The position numbers and the translations under genes are program-made. This document shows, piece by piece, positions 43,061 through 51,910 of a DNA stretch of 64,000 nt. The notes under the pieces were generated by a model. It made no database searches. It was not told where the DNA came from and saw only the letters and a program-made list of their open reading frames with translations. The stretch is from Dehalococcoidia bacterium (lineage in GTDB: Bacteria; Chloroflexota; Dehalococcoidia; Dehalococcoidales; RBG-16-60-22). The number at the start of each line of letters is the position of its first letter. Within the stretch, counting starts at the first letter, position 1. Location: NCBI GenBank assembly GCA_030615035.1, contig JAUXAC010000002.1, forward strand, positions 38,327 to 102,326, read 5' to 3'.

Positions 43061-44323
43061 ATGCCTGAGATTACTAACCTGGCCAGCAAAGTGGAAAAAC
43101 AGCTACCCGCCGAGTTGGTTAACTTTATGCAGACAGCTGGTGAGGTGGCTCAAAGTCAGGGGCAGGGCCTATATCTTGTTGGTGGGGTAGTCCGCGACCT
43201 GTTTCTGGGGCGAACTAACCTTGACCTTGACCTAGTGGTAGAGGGTGATGCCATAAATCTGGCACATCAGCTAATAAGTATCACGCAGGGGAAAATCGTA
43301 ACTCATCCCCGCTTCGGCACCGCTAAACTGCAGTGGGATGAATGGAGTGTTGACCTAGCTACCGCCCGCTCGGAGACCTATGCCAAGCCCGGGGCGCTGC
43401 CAACCGTGAAACCCGGCTCTATTAGAGACGACCTTTTTCGTCGTGACTTCACTATTAACACCATGGCTATTGAGCTTAATCCCGACCGTTATGGTGAACT
43501 CCTTGACCTTTATGGCGGCAGGAATGATCTTGCGCATAAGCTTGTCCGTGTGCTGCACGAAAAAAGCTTTATTGATGATGCTACCCGTATCTGGCGTGCC
43601 TTACGCTATGAGCAACGGCTAAGCTTCCAACTGGAACCAGCGACGCTAGAACTACTTAAACGGGATATACACTGGCTAGATAGAATAAGTGGCGACCGAG
43701 TCCGACATGAGCTGGAGCTTATATTAAAGGAGGAATACCCGGAGAAAATCCTGCGCCGTGCCGATGAACTGGGAGTATTAGTCAAACTGCATCCCTCACT
43801 AAAGGGTAATGGCTGGCTGGCAGACAAATTTGAGCAGGCACGGCAACTTAGCTCTCCTGACTTACCATCAGTCGGGCTTTACCTGGTTCTGCTGGCTTAC
43901 CCTTTGACCACTGAAGAAAGTAAACAGTTGATTTCGTACCTCAGGTTACCTAAATTAGTAGCCCAAACATTGAGGGACACTATCAGCATCAAAACCAAGC
44001 TTCAGTCACTGGCTAATCCAGAACTCACTCCAAGTGGTATTTACTCTCTCCTTTATGGCTACTCCTCACCAGCGATTGTGGCTAATTCACTGGCTGGTGA
44101 CTCCCCGGTGACTCGCCAGCACCTTAACTTATTTCTCAATAAGCTCCGTTATATTAAACCAGCCCTTAGCGGTGAGGACTTGAAAAGAATGGGGGTAGCC
44201 CAAGGTCCCCGTATTAAAGAAATACTAAACCTACTCCACGAGGCCAGACTGGATGGGAAAGTAGGCAGCAAGAAGGATGAGGAGGGGTTGGTTAAGGGGT
44301 GGTTAGATAAAGGAATTTCTTGA
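43061..44323 (+). CDS. CCA-adding tRNA nucleotidyltransferase / poly(A) polymerase family
   Basis: 420 residues. The class II nucleotidyltransferase head carries LYLVGGVVRDLFLGRTNLDL near residues 32-51 with the catalytic LDLDLV aspartates, then RRDFTINTMAIEL near 127-139. The RNA-binding region YEQRLSFQLEP follows near 186-196. It repairs or adds the 3' CCA of tRNAs. In this window tRNA-Ile lacks an encoded CCA while tRNA-Val has it, so such an enzyme is needed. CCA- versus A-adding specificity is not resolved. Confidence 0.9.
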   Translation: MPEITNLASKVEKQLPAELVNFMQTAGEVAQSQGQGLYLVGGVVRDLFLGRTNLDLDLVVEGDAINLAHQLISITQGKIVTHPRFGTAKLQWDEWSVDLATARSETYAKPGALPTVKPGSIRDDLFRRDFTINTMAIELNPDRYGELLDLYGGRNDLAHKLVRVLHEKSFIDDATRIWRALRYEQRLSFQLEPATLELLKRDIHWLDRISGDRVRHELELILKEEYPEKILRRADELGVLVKLHPSLKGNGWLADKFEQARQLSSPDLPSVGLYLVLLAYPLTTEESKQLISYLRLPKLVAQTLRDTISIKTKLQSLANPELTPSGIYSLLYGYSSPAIVANSLAGDSPVTRQHLNLFLNKLRYIKPALSGEDLKRMGVAQGPRIKEILNLLHEARLDGKVGSKKDEEGLVKGWLDKGIS

Positions 44324-44335
44324 AGGGTGTTAACC

Positions 44336-44839
44336 CTAATCCACACGCGTGAATCTACTGGTGGGTGCACCACAGATGGGGCAATTCTCCGGGGCTTCTC
44401 CACCTACAGTAAAGCCACAGACCCCACAGACAAAGTAAGGCTCATCCTTCAAACTTTGTCCAGCATCAAGGGCTTTAAGTGCGCTCTGATAGAGGTCATG
44501 ATGGACTTCCTCTACCTTGTTAGCCCAGGTAAAACCACTCTCAGCCGGCTTATTATTTTCCGCTTTAGCCTGCTCAATAAAGCCGGGGTACATCTGGGTG
44601 AATTCGTAGTGCTCCCCGCTGATAGCCGCTTCCAGATTCTCCTTGGTTGACTTTATACCACCCATAGTCTTGAGGTGATTGTAGGCATGAACCGTCTCCG
44701 CCTTGGCCGTGGCCCGAAACAGTCTGGCTATCTGGGGATGACCTTCCTTTTCTGCCTTATTGGCGAAGAACAGGTAGCGCCGGTTGGCTTGGCTTTCTCC
44801 GGCGAAGGCTTCTTGTAGATTTTTTTGTGTGTCGCCCAT
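44336..44839 (-). CDS. Rubrerythrin
   Basis: 167 residues. The N-terminal four-helix bundle carries the di-iron ExxH ligands (FAGESQANRRYLFFA near residues 12-26, AETVHAYNHLK near 49-59, ISGEHYEFTQMYPGF near 74-88). The C-terminal rubredoxin-like domain has CGVCGFTVGGEAPENCPICG with four cysteines for one iron. It reduces hydrogen peroxide in anaerobes. AGGAGG precedes the ATG. It converges with the nucleotidyltransferase gene. Confidence 0.95.
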   Translation of the reverse strand: MGDTQKNLQEAFAGESQANRRYLFFANKAEKEGHPQIARLFRATAKAETVHAYNHLKTMGGIKSTKENLEAAISGEHYEFTQMYPGFIEQAKAENNKPAESGFTWANKVEEVHHDLYQSALKALDAGQSLKDEPYFVCGVCGFTVGGEAPENCPICGAPTSRFTRVD

Positions 44840-44884
44840 TTGAGACCTCCTTTATTAGCTGGCCAAATATAAATTATAGGCTAT

Positions 44885-45751
44885 TCATTCTACCCTGTCT
44901 ACTGTGGTTAAGGTGTCGGTTATGTGAGATTTCAGCCCTTGTTGCTTGAGGCGAATACACAGCTCCTCAGCCTGAGTTTCGTCCTTTATCAAAGTGAATA
45001 AAGTCGACCCCGACCCGGCCAGATGAATATTCTCGGCACCAATCTTCAATAGGTGCTCCCGATGTACCTCTAGCTGGGCGAAGTGGGTAAAAGCTACGTT
45101 CTCAAAGGTATTGAACAGAAGTGATGGTGTGAATTCTCTGCCTTTCCTTAAAGCTGCTACCAGTCTCTCCGTAATCTGCCCATCAGTGTAGTGAGTGGCT
45201 TTAAGACTGGCGTAAAGTTGTTTTGTTTTTCCCGGCTGTCGAGGCACGTCCGGCGCCACCAAGACTACCCATCTATGAGGCAGTGGTGGTAGCGGAGTTA
45301 CCCTCTCGCCTCTACCCTCAACCAGAGCCGTGCCACCGTAAATAAAAAAGGCTACATCCGAGCCCAACCGCGTAGCTAGCTCAAGCAGTTTCTCCTTTGA
45401 TAAGCCTAGCGTCCAGAGTTTATTGAGCCCCCGCAGGGTAGCGGCAGCATCACTACTATCACCACCTAACCCCGACATCAGGGGGATACGCTTGCTGACT
45501 TCTATAGTGGCTCCTTTAGAGCATTCGGTAGTTTCTTGAAGTAAACTGACTGCCTTGGGTACCAGGCTTTTTTCCGGAATCCAATCTGGGAAATTGGACT
45601 TAAAGATAACATTCTGGCTCGACTGGAAGCGGAGGCTATCACATAGATTTATGGCTTGGATAACGCTGCGGATTTCATGATAGCCATCCGGCCGCTTGGC
45701 CAAGACCTCAAGGGTTAAATTTAGTTTTGCCGGTGCTAGAACTGTTAGCAT
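44885..45751 (-). CDS. ispE: 4-diphosphocytidyl-2-C-methyl-D-erythritol kinase
   Basis: About 288 residues, a GHMP kinase of the MEP isoprenoid pathway. The N-terminus is LAPAKLNLTLEVL, the ATP-binding loop IPLMSGLGGDSSDAAATL lies near residue 90, and the C-terminal motif LAGSGSTLFTL near 255. ATG 45751 comes one base after the rsmA stop; a longer frame upstream would lie within rsmA and is unlikely. The ispE-rsmA pairing is common in bacteria. Confidence 0.95.
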   Translation of the reverse strand: MLTVLAPAKLNLTLEVLAKRPDGYHEIRSVIQAINLCDSLRFQSSQNVIFKSNFPDWIPEKSLVPKAVSLLQETTECSKGATIEVSKRIPLMSGLGGDSSDAAATLRGLNKLWTLGLSKEKLLELATRLGSDVAFFIYGGTALVEGRGERVTPLPPLPHRWVVLVAPDVPRQPGKTKQLYASLKATHYTDGQITERLVAALRKGREFTPSLLFNTFENVAFTHFAQLEVHREHLLKIGAENIHLAGSGSTLFTLIKDETQAEELCIRLKQQGLKSHITDTLTTVDRVE

Positions 45752-45752
45752 C

Positions 45753-46631
45753 TTATTTCTCTTCCTTGGCTCGGGCAAATGCCCGCCATAGATGTGCCCA
45801 CTCCTCAAGGGTCAGGGTCTCTGCCCGTCTTTGTGGCACTATATTTGCCCTCCCTAATAAGGCTAAGACCTCAGTCTTGGACAGTCCCAGTCCTTGAACT
45901 AAAGAATTGACTATTTGCTTGCGGGAGGCAGTAAAACCAGCCCGCACCAGCTCAAAAAAGCCTTTTTCATCCGCTACCGCCACCGCTGGCTGAGAGTAAA
46001 GGTCTATCCGCAGTATGGCTGAGTCAACCTCTGGTGCCGGGTAGAAAGACTGAGCTGGCACATAGCTGACTATTCTTGGTTTCCCGTAAAGCTGCACACT
46101 GATACTCAGCACACTCCGCTGACCGGGCTCAGCGACAATAGCCTCAGCCACTTCCTTTTGCACCATGACTATCATCATTTCCGGCTTGACTGAAGCCTCA
46201 AGAAAGTGGCGCAGGACGGGAGAGGTAATATAGTAGGGGAGGTTAGCTACTACCTTGTAGGGACTTGTTGCTGGGGCAAATTTCGTTTTTGGCTCCCGCA
46301 GTAAAGTTGCCGGGTCAATGCGGAGTATATCCTTATTGACGATAGTAACATTGTCAAAGGGAGCCAGTGTTTGCTTTAAGATATTAGCCAGTTTGTTATC
46401 CAGTTCAATAGCAATAACCCAACCAGTTTGCTTGGCCAGTTCCCTGGTCAGGATACCCAGGCCAGGTCCTATTTCCAGGATAATATCGGTGGGGGTGAGC
46501 TCTGCGGCTGAAGTAATAAGCTTCAGCACCTCCCCATCAATAAGGAAGTGCTGGCCCAGCCTCTTTCTCGCCTTGAGGTCAAAACGGCGCAGCATCCTCC
46601 TGGTCTGAGCCAGAAGTGAGTCTGTCTTCAA
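45753..46631 (-). CDS. rsmA: 16S rRNA (adenine-N6,N6)-dimethyltransferase
   Basis: About 292 residues. KARKRLGQHFLID is the N-terminal signature, LEIGPGLGILTRELA the SAM-binding motif and NLPYYITSPVL the catalytic N-L-P-Y motif. It dimethylates two adenines near the 3' end of 16S rRNA. I place the start at TTG 46631, five bases after AGGTG, because the longer frame from GTG 46664 would run into the mature 3' end of the SRP RNA gene just upstream. Only about 20 bases separate the RNA end from this start. Confidence 0.93.
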   Translation of the reverse strand: MKTDSLLAQTRRMLRRFDLKARKRLGQHFLIDGEVLKLITSAAELTPTDIILEIGPGLGILTRELAKQTGWVIAIELDNKLANILKQTLAPFDNVTIVNKDILRIDPATLLREPKTKFAPATSPYKVVANLPYYITSPVLRHFLEASVKPEMMIVMVQKEVAEAIVAEPGQRSVLSISVQLYGKPRIVSYVPAQSFYPAPEVDSAILRIDLYSQPAVAVADEKGFFELVRAGFTASRKQIVNSLVQGLGLSKTEVLALLGRANIVPQRRAETLTLEEWAHLWRAFARAKEEK

Positions 46632-46652
46632 ATAGCACCTGCCTATAATAAT

Positions 46653-46923
46653 GAGGTCGTGCACCTGCCCTCGACTCTGCCCAATAGCTTGCTCAAGCCA
46701 GCCAGCTCCAACCAGATAACCCTACGGCACCCAGAAATTACCATTTGCCGCTGCTTCCTCTCGGATCTGACGGGATTCATAGCGTTCTGCCGCGTAGGAC
46801 CCAGCCTTCAACACCACTTAGCCCAAGTAGTCCTATCAGACAAGGGCCTCAAGCAGGAATTCAACCCTGCTGTAGCGGGTTGCAGGTTCAGGGCACCGCT
46901 AGCTCCCCATCTAGCACGACCTC
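46653..46923 (-). ncRNA. ffs: Signal recognition particle RNA, large bacterial type
   Basis: The minus strand contains the conserved S-domain core GTCAGATCCGAGAGGAAGCA and, nearer the 5' end, the Alu-domain-like segment GGGGAGCTAGCGGTGCCCTG followed by CAACCCGCTACAGCAGGGTTG. The ends pair exactly: GAGGTCGTGC at 46923-46914 with GCACGACCTC at 46662-46653. The 271-nt length fits the large form with an Alu domain, as in Bacillus. A consensus promoter sits seven bases upstream. It guides membrane-protein targeting with Ffh. Confidence 0.95.
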
Positions 46924-46929
46924 AAGGAA

Positions 46930-46958
46930 ATCCTAGTCCGTATGTGCCACTTTGTCAA
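46930..46958 (-). promoter_or_regulatory. Promoter of the SRP RNA gene
   Basis: Minus-strand TTGACA (46958-46953), a 17-bp spacer and TAGGAT (46935-46930). It predicts a start at about 46923, exactly the 5' end given by the terminal stem of the RNA. Confidence 0.8.
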
Positions 46959-47144
46959 GGCAGGGAACGGGAATTGTTTAGGGCTTTTGCACGCTCAAAA
47001 AAGTACTAGTGTTTTTTGGGGAAACAATTCGAGGGTAATTCAGGGTAGTTAGCCAGGAATTGTTTTTTGGGGTTATGTAAAGGAGAGTCAAGGAGAGGTG
47101 AAGCCTCTCTTACATAACCAGTCTCCTTCTGTTAGGATATTGGA

Positions 47145-47232
47145 GACCTCACCCCCTTTGTCCCCCTCTCCTTATCAAGGAGAGGGGGGAGATTTTTTGA
47201 AAAGAGGGGCTGACGCCCCTCTTAAACACCCC
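47145..47232 (-). repeat. Interspersed double-stem-loop repeat, copy 7 (inverted)
   Basis: Inverted copy: CCCCCTCTCC/GGAGAGGGGG, then AGAGGGGCTGACGCCCCTCT and TTAAACACCCC. It is bracketed by two short units with GAGAGGTGAAGCCTCTC (47092) and GAGAGGCGAAGCTTCTC (47267), each followed by TTACATA. These fill the 353-bp gap 46959-47311, where I see no gene. Confidence 0.85.
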
Positions 47233-47311
47233 AGCATTATTAACCGGAGTTGGGGGGAGTCAAGGAGAGGCGAAGCTTCTCTTACATAGCCAATCTTTTC
47301 TTTACTGAGGG

Positions 47312-48043
47312 TTACATGCCGTAGCTGAGGCGAACCACCAGGCGTATGGGTAATCCGTTTTCCATCATCCTGGCCTGGGTGGCATTGATGTCGTAGGGGA
47401 CGCGGTAGAACTTGATTAAGCCGGCTTCACTATTGTAGATGGCGTAGCTGGCACGCGGGTCATTGTCGCGGGGCTGTCCCACCGCACCCGGATTGATGAT
47501 AAGTCGGGTTTCGCCCAGCGCCAGTCCAATATCGGGGGAGAGTTGGCTGAAGGAGCAGGAACCTTCTTCATCCTTGAAGACCAGAGGCACATGGGAATGA
47601 CCTATCAGGCAGTATTGTGACTGGAGAAAGGTGAAATTTTCCCTGGCGAGGCTGGTTGATGTAATATACTCCCAGATGGGGTCCCTCGGGCTACCGTGCG
47701 CCAGGGTAAAATCGGCTTTCTTTATAACCAGGGGCAGGTTCTCAAGATACTTCTTGTCGCGCGGGGTCAGTTGCCGGGATGTCCACTGGCAGGCGGCAGC
47801 GGCGTCGGGATTAAAATAGGCGGTATCTACCTTGCCTATCGGTGCCCAGTCGTGATTGCCGGCGACACAGACATGTTTATACCGGCGCAAAAGCTCGATA
47901 CACTCACGGGGGTCGGGGCCATAACCGACCACATCGCCCAGGCACCACAACTCCTCCACCCCTCCCCGCTGCCCGATGTCCTGCAGCACGGCGGTAAAGG
48001 CAGCCAGATTGGCATGAATATCAGCAATAATGGCGTAACGCAT
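47312..48043 (-). CDS. Calcineurin-like metallophosphoesterase
   Basis: About 243 residues. The binuclear-metal motifs are in order: YAIIADIHANLAA at the N-terminus (D-x-H), LGDVVGYGPDP (GDxxxxG), VAGNHDW (GNHD) and later LAHGSPRD and IGHSHVPL. This is the YfcE/MJ0936-like phosphodiesterase group. ATG 48043 aligns with the family start. A TATATT lies 9-14 bases upstream, so the mRNA may be almost leaderless; the longer frame upstream has no family similarity. The substrate is unknown. Confidence 0.88.
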   Translation of the reverse strand: MRYAIIADIHANLAAFTAVLQDIGQRGGVEELWCLGDVVGYGPDPRECIELLRRYKHVCVAGNHDWAPIGKVDTAYFNPDAAAACQWTSRQLTPRDKKYLENLPLVIKKADFTLAHGSPRDPIWEYITSTSLARENFTFLQSQYCLIGHSHVPLVFKDEEGSCSFSQLSPDIGLALGETRLIINPGAVGQPRDNDPRASYAIYNSEAGLIKFYRVPYDINATQARMMENGLPIRLVVRLSYGM

Positions 48044-48173
48044 GCAGTAAGAATATAGCAGGTTTTGGGGGAGATGAGAAGGGGGGGATAATAGTTTATA
48101 AAGCACAAAAGGTCTCAACCTTATGAGCTCTGAGATACACCAGGTCAGTGAGGTTTGAGGATAGCTTGAGGCA

Positions 48174-48458
48174 CTAACGGTTCTTCTCCCGTATATTCCG
48201 AACTACCAAACCAATTATGGTACCTATTGCCCCAGCAGCAATAAGATACAAAGCATAAAATAATGATAGGTCTGTTATAAAAGATACTATCAGGAGAATA
48301 ACCCCCATAATAAAAGCGGTAGCTCCTATTACAAAAAACCTAAGGGAGAACTCTTGATACCTTCCTTCCTTTTTCCCTTTCCAGATTATTATTACCAGTA
48401 TTATTCCTACTACAATTAGTACGGCTCTAATGACCCACGGTACCCAATCCATACTCAT
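48174..48458 (-). CDS. Small membrane protein (94 aa)
   Basis: 94 residues with three or four hydrophobic segments (about 8-25, 40-60 and 65-85) and a basic end (NIREKNR). GGGAGG lies upstream of the ATG. I recognise no family. Confidence 0.65.
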   Translation of the reverse strand: MSMDWVPWVIRAVLIVVGIILVIIIWKGKKEGRYQEFSLRFFVIGATAFIMGVILLIVSFITDLSLFYALYLIAAGAIGTIIGLVVRNIREKNR

Positions 48459-48571
48459 TCGCCTGTTTTTCCTCCCCTGGCATTATACCCAATCATAGGT
48501 AGTGAAACCAGTTCAAGATAGCTTGAAGTTTTATGCGGCGATAGTGGCTTAGCTCACATCGCTAGAAAGAT

Positions 48572-48622
48572 ACGAAGCCCGTTGGTCATTTCGGCTAGCG
48601 GGCCTTCGTTTTATGGTATAAT
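48572..48622 (+). promoter_or_regulatory. Hairpin followed by an extended -10 promoter element
   Basis: ACGAAGCCCG pairs with CGGGCCTTCGT (one bulge) at 48572-48609 and is followed by TTTTA, like an insulating terminator. TGGTATAAT (TATAAT at 48617-48622) follows, about 34 bp before the DUF5343 gene. No good -35 is seen, so it would work as an extended -10 promoter. Together they isolate the two-gene module downstream. Confidence 0.45.
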
Positions 48623-48655
48623 ATACATAAAGCAAATGGTTGTGAGGTGAGTCAA

Positions 48656-49354
48656 ATGGTGAAAGGTAAAAAAGAGGTTTATCCGCAAATGGTAACAAGG
48701 TGGTGGTGGGATTTAAGAAGGCAGTTTCGACGCACGTTGCCCGGTAACATTACGGATTCCTATCTAGCAAGCGTCTTAAACATTGGGGCATCGTCCGCAA
48801 AAAGCGTAGTTATACCAGGTCTTAAGCTACTAGGAATTATTAACCAAGACGGAACAATAAACGATGGCCGAGCAAGAGCGTGGCGCGATGATGGCCAATA
48901 CTCACAGGTATGCCAAGCAATCGTCAAAGAGTTGTATCCACAAGAACTATTAGACGCTTTCCCTGAACCGTCTGAAGATGACCGACGCTCAATTGAACAA
49001 TGGTTTGCTCGTCAGACTGGAGTGGGCGATAGAGCCGCAAGAGCAATGACCGCGTTTTATCTAATGCTAAGCGAGGCAGACCCGACAAAAGCAAGCGAAC
49101 AAAAGAAAGTCGGACCCAAGCGAGCGATGAAAGAAGTCAAGCGCGAAACAAGAGTAACGCCAACCGTAAAACCGACGCCAGAGACTATTGAGGGTAAAAG
49201 ACCGGCGGTGGAGGCAGATGAGCTAAGCATTCCTTCCGTTAACATTAACGTTCAAGTTCACATCTCATCGGATGCGTCAGTAGCACAAATTGACCAGATA
49301 TTTTCGAGTATGGCGAAACATCTAAACATAGGTCGCAAGACTAGTAATGAATGA
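48656..49354 (+). CDS. DUF5343-like protein
   Basis: About 232 residues. The N-terminal ~120 residues resemble DUF5343: a winged-helix-like region with ITDSYLASVLNIGASSAKS and VVIPGLKLLGIINQDG near 34-70. A Lys/Thr/Pro-rich linker (150-190) leads to a short beta segment (VNINVQVHISSDASVAQI) that may dimerise. GAGGTG lies six bases before ATG 48656. Its end overlaps the next gene by eight bases, so the two form a unit. DUF5343 proteins occur in mobile or defence-like contexts, but function is unproven. Confidence 0.65.
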   Translation: MVKGKKEVYPQMVTRWWWDLRRQFRRTLPGNITDSYLASVLNIGASSAKSVVIPGLKLLGIINQDGTINDGRARAWRDDGQYSQVCQAIVKELYPQELLDAFPEPSEDDRRSIEQWFARQTGVGDRAARAMTAFYLMLSEADPTKASEQKKVGPKRAMKEVKRETRVTPTVKPTPETIEGKRPAVEADELSIPSVNINVQVHISSDASVAQIDQIFSSMAKHLNIGRKTSNE

Positions 49355-49862
49355 TTTCGTACAAATCGCATTAAAAATCGCAAAGAGAATCCAAGACGAA
49401 GTTCCGAGATTTGAGCGGCCGCCCTCCGAGACAGCGGTCTCCCCTAGTGAAATGGTCTTTCCGCACTCGTTGGTCAAAGGCACGAGAGATTATATTGAGA
49501 AAATTGCCTATCAAATTAACGGAGCTTATGGTAACGGCTGGTATGACGCGTGCGCAGTTATGCTTCGTCGCCTCATTGAAACCTTGATTATTGAAGCGTT
49601 CGAGTATCATAAGATAGCAGATAAAATAAAGAATGAAAATGGCGATTATTTGTATCTTAACGATTTAATTACGAGGACGTTGAGTGAGCCGAGTTGGACT
49701 TTAGGTAGAATTGCAAGAACAAAGCTTCGAAGTTTGAAAGACCTTGGAGACCAGTCAGCACATAGCCGACGTTTTATCGCACATAGAGAAGACGTAGATA
49801 GAATCTCTAACGATATAAGAACGGTAGTTCAAGAACTCGTATATCTGGCTACGCTTAAGTAG
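49347..49862 (+). CDS. HEPN/DUF4145-like helical protein
   Basis: 171 residues, mostly helical. The centre, GWYDACAVMLRRLIETLIIE near residues 71-90, and the later LKDLGDQSAHSRRFIAH near 131-147 match the style of DUF4145/HEPN-like domains, where RxxxxH (here RRFIAH) can be an RNase site. The start lies inside the last codons of the DUF5343 gene. The module may be a small toxin-antitoxin or abortive-defence pair; this is inference from fold style and gene packing. Confidence 0.55.
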   Translation: MNDFVQIALKIAKRIQDEVPRFERPPSETAVSPSEMVFPHSLVKGTRDYIEKIAYQINGAYGNGWYDACAVMLRRLIETLIIEAFEYHKIADKIKNENGDYLYLNDLITRTLSEPSWTLGRIARTKLRSLKDLGDQSAHSRRFIAHREDVDRISNDIRTVVQELVYLATLK

Positions 49863-50013
49863 TTTTTAAGAAAATTCGAAACTAACCGCTGCATTATCCA
49901 CACATAAATCAGCTATATATTCCGAAAAATTCGATACTGAGGGAAAACATCGTCCGCGCTTAAACGCCATATATATACGGCGCGCCATCGACCAAATTAA
50001 AAACCGATAAGTC

Positions 50014-50106
50014 GGGTGTCCAAGAGGGGCGAAGCCCCTCTTTTTTATATAATTCCCCCTCCCTTATCAAGGGAGGGGGATAAAGGGGGAGGGTTACCTA
50101 ATAAAG
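50014..50106 (+). repeat. Interspersed double-stem-loop repeat, copy 8, also a likely terminator
   Basis: GGGTGTCCAAGAGGGGCGAA... with AAGAGGGGC/GCCCCTCTT followed by TTTTT, then CCCCCTCCC/GGGAGGGGG and GGGTTACCTAATAAAG. The first hairpin plus its U-run is an excellent intrinsic terminator in the plus direction for the module ending at 49862. Confidence 0.85.
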
Positions 50107-50139
50107 AGCTAATTTGAGGCAGTTGCGAAACTCCATAAA

Positions 50140-50472
50140 TTATACTTTTTTCGGCATTCCTTTAGCTTGTTTTCGTCGTCCTATGAGAAATATAACCAAG
50201 CCGCCAATGGTTGCTATATAAAACATCCCAAGAAGAGAAAACCCGATGTAGTGAGCAATAGCATCAGCTGTCTCACCCATTCCTTCTAGACCATAAATTG
50301 TATGATATAACATAACACCGCCTAGAAATACAATAAGCATAATGATGGATATTCCAGCTATTAGCAGGAATGTTTTTAGTGCTTTCAAATATCTTGAGAC
50401 TGTTTTCTTTTTCCAAACCATCCATGCCAGGAATATCCAAACCCCTAAGAATATGATTTCAATACCAAACAT
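50140..50472 (-). CDS. Small membrane protein (110 aa)
   Basis: 110 residues with three hydrophobic segments (about 1-20, 30-55 and 78-100) and a basic C-terminus (GRRKQAKGMPKKV). AGAGGG lies upstream of the ATG. It sits alone between two repeat copies. No family recognised. Confidence 0.6.
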   Translation of the reverse strand: MFGIEIIFLGVWIFLAWMVWKKKTVSRYLKALKTFLLIAGISIIMLIVFLGGVMLYHTIYGLEGMGETADAIAHYIGFSLLGMFYIATIGGLVIFLIGRRKQAKGMPKKV

Positions 50473-50590
50473 TCACTTATTCCCTCTCTCTTAAATTATA
50501 GTGCCATACCCAAATTCTATCACTTTTGGTCAGTTTCGCAACAGGCTCTATAGTCTGTCTTATCAGGTAAATGCTATAAGCAGAGAAAGC

Positions 50591-50657
50591 GGGTGTCCAA
50601 GAGGGGCGAAGCCCCTCTTTTTTATATAATTCCCCCTCCCTTATCAAGGGAGGGGGA
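50591..50657 (+). repeat. Interspersed repeat, copy 9 (truncated)
   Basis: Identical over its length to the copy at 50014, including GGGTGTCCAAGAGGGGCGAA and the T-run, but it stops after the second hairpin. It fills part of the gap 50473-50756; I see no gene in the remainder. Confidence 0.85.
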
Positions 50658-50756
50658 GTGGATGCAATTGATGTACCCTTACAGATTCCAGAATCTCTTC
50701 GTCTTGTCCTAATAAAATCCCTCGCTAAGCAATCAAGGCGACATAGCGTTTAGAGC

Positions 50757-51902
50757 TTAACCGGTTTCTGGCCGGAGGCTAGCTAGATATAGACTATGCT
50801 CCAGTGCCTTAACCTTGTCATGCGCATTATTTTGGGCAATTTGTAACCTCTTCAGTGCCTTAAGCAAGGCGATAGTCTTCTCCTTGACCGGTTCATCGCT
50901 GCCCCAAAGCGATTTGGCGAGAGCGTTGGGCCTGTTCATGCCAGCTAGCCAAAAATCTTGGGGTAGCTCGTTCATACTCGCGAGGACAATATCGCTCCTA
51001 AGCTTTCTAATTTTTTCCACCTCTAGAGTCCAAGTCGCACAGGGCCGTTGCTCCTCAATTCCCAGCACCAGTAGGTCGCAGGCTAGTGTAAGAGTTAGCA
51101 GCCGAAGGAATAACCAAACGTCCGACTTCACTCTCTTAGTCTCCTTGACCAGTTGTCGAGCGTCTCGCACCTCACCATCGAAGTCTCCACTAGCGCCTGC
51201 TTTAAGCGCCGCAAGTCCCATCTCTAATTCACTAACGTATTCCACCTCTACAGCCCATGCACTAAACGCATCGTAATAGATACCACCAGTCTGGCCCCAC
51301 GATTCTTGCGCTTGCCAAACTTCAGCATCAGGATGTGAGTTTTTCAACCTCTCAAATAGACTCTCGCTTTCGATAGGCAGCATTACTTTCGGAGGTCTGG
51401 GGATTGTCTCCCAGTGTCGTCCCGACACACGAAGATATGCTTGGCGAACCTCTTCCGGCTCAGTGCCCTCACGTTCCAAGTCTGTGCGCCAATTCTGAAA
51501 GTAGAACCTGCGTAAAATTTGGTCAATTGATAAGAATTCGAGCTGCTCTCGCCACCGCTGCAGCAATGTTAGAAATCCTTGTCGTTCTTCATGTTCCGTG
51601 GCCTCCCTTTGCGTGTCAAGCGCGACTTGCGAGGGTGCTGGTTCGGCTTCTTGCAATCTTCGGTATTCTGCTGCGCTGCGATAACCAGCTGCTCTAAGTA
51701 GTAAGCCCTTTGGGGTACAGAGTATTTCTTCCAATTCCTCGACCACATCTTCTGGCGGAATCCTGCCATGTTCCCATTTTGAGATGTCAGATTCGCCATA
51801 ATGTTCATACCTAGCCCTCCGAAGCCCTTCAGCAAGCTGCCTCTGGGTTTGCTCAGCTCTTGTCCTGCACTTCCTCAGCAACGACCCAAATTCATCTGCC
51901 AT
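50757..51902 (-). CDS. XRE-family regulator with a large C-terminal domain
   Basis: 381 residues. The N-terminal 65 residues form an XRE-type helix-turn-helix (FGSLLRKCRTRAEQTQRQLA, then SDISKWEHGRIPPEDVVEEL). The remaining ~300 residues are helical, Trp/Glu/Leu-rich and have no motif I recognise; they may sense a ligand or bind a partner. A perfect palindrome at 51911-51925 overlaps its ribosome-binding site, which suggests autoregulation. It is transcribed away from the mobile-type genes at 52024 and later, like an element repressor. Confidence 0.7.
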   Translation of the reverse strand: MADEFGSLLRKCRTRAEQTQRQLAEGLRRARYEHYGESDISKWEHGRIPPEDVVEELEEILCTPKGLLLRAAGYRSAAEYRRLQEAEPAPSQVALDTQREATEHEERQGFLTLLQRWREQLEFLSIDQILRRFYFQNWRTDLEREGTEPEEVRQAYLRVSGRHWETIPRPPKVMLPIESESLFERLKNSHPDAEVWQAQESWGQTGGIYYDAFSAWAVEVEYVSELEMGLAALKAGASGDFDGEVRDARQLVKETKRVKSDVWLFLRLLTLTLACDLLVLGIEEQRPCATWTLEVEKIRKLRSDIVLASMNELPQDFWLAGMNRPNALAKSLWGSDEPVKEKTIALLKALKRLQIAQNNAHDKVKALEHSLYLASLRPETG

Positions 51903-51910
51903 TTTTCAAC

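Noticed and set aside
46659..47009. 116-codon frame and a second overlapping frame
   Set aside because: They lie opposite the SRP RNA gene; RNA conservation explains the sequence.
27451..50657. Interspersed repeats considered as CRISPR or as insertion sequences
   Set aside because: Copies are single, far apart and carry no transposase; they fit a hairpin repeat family better.
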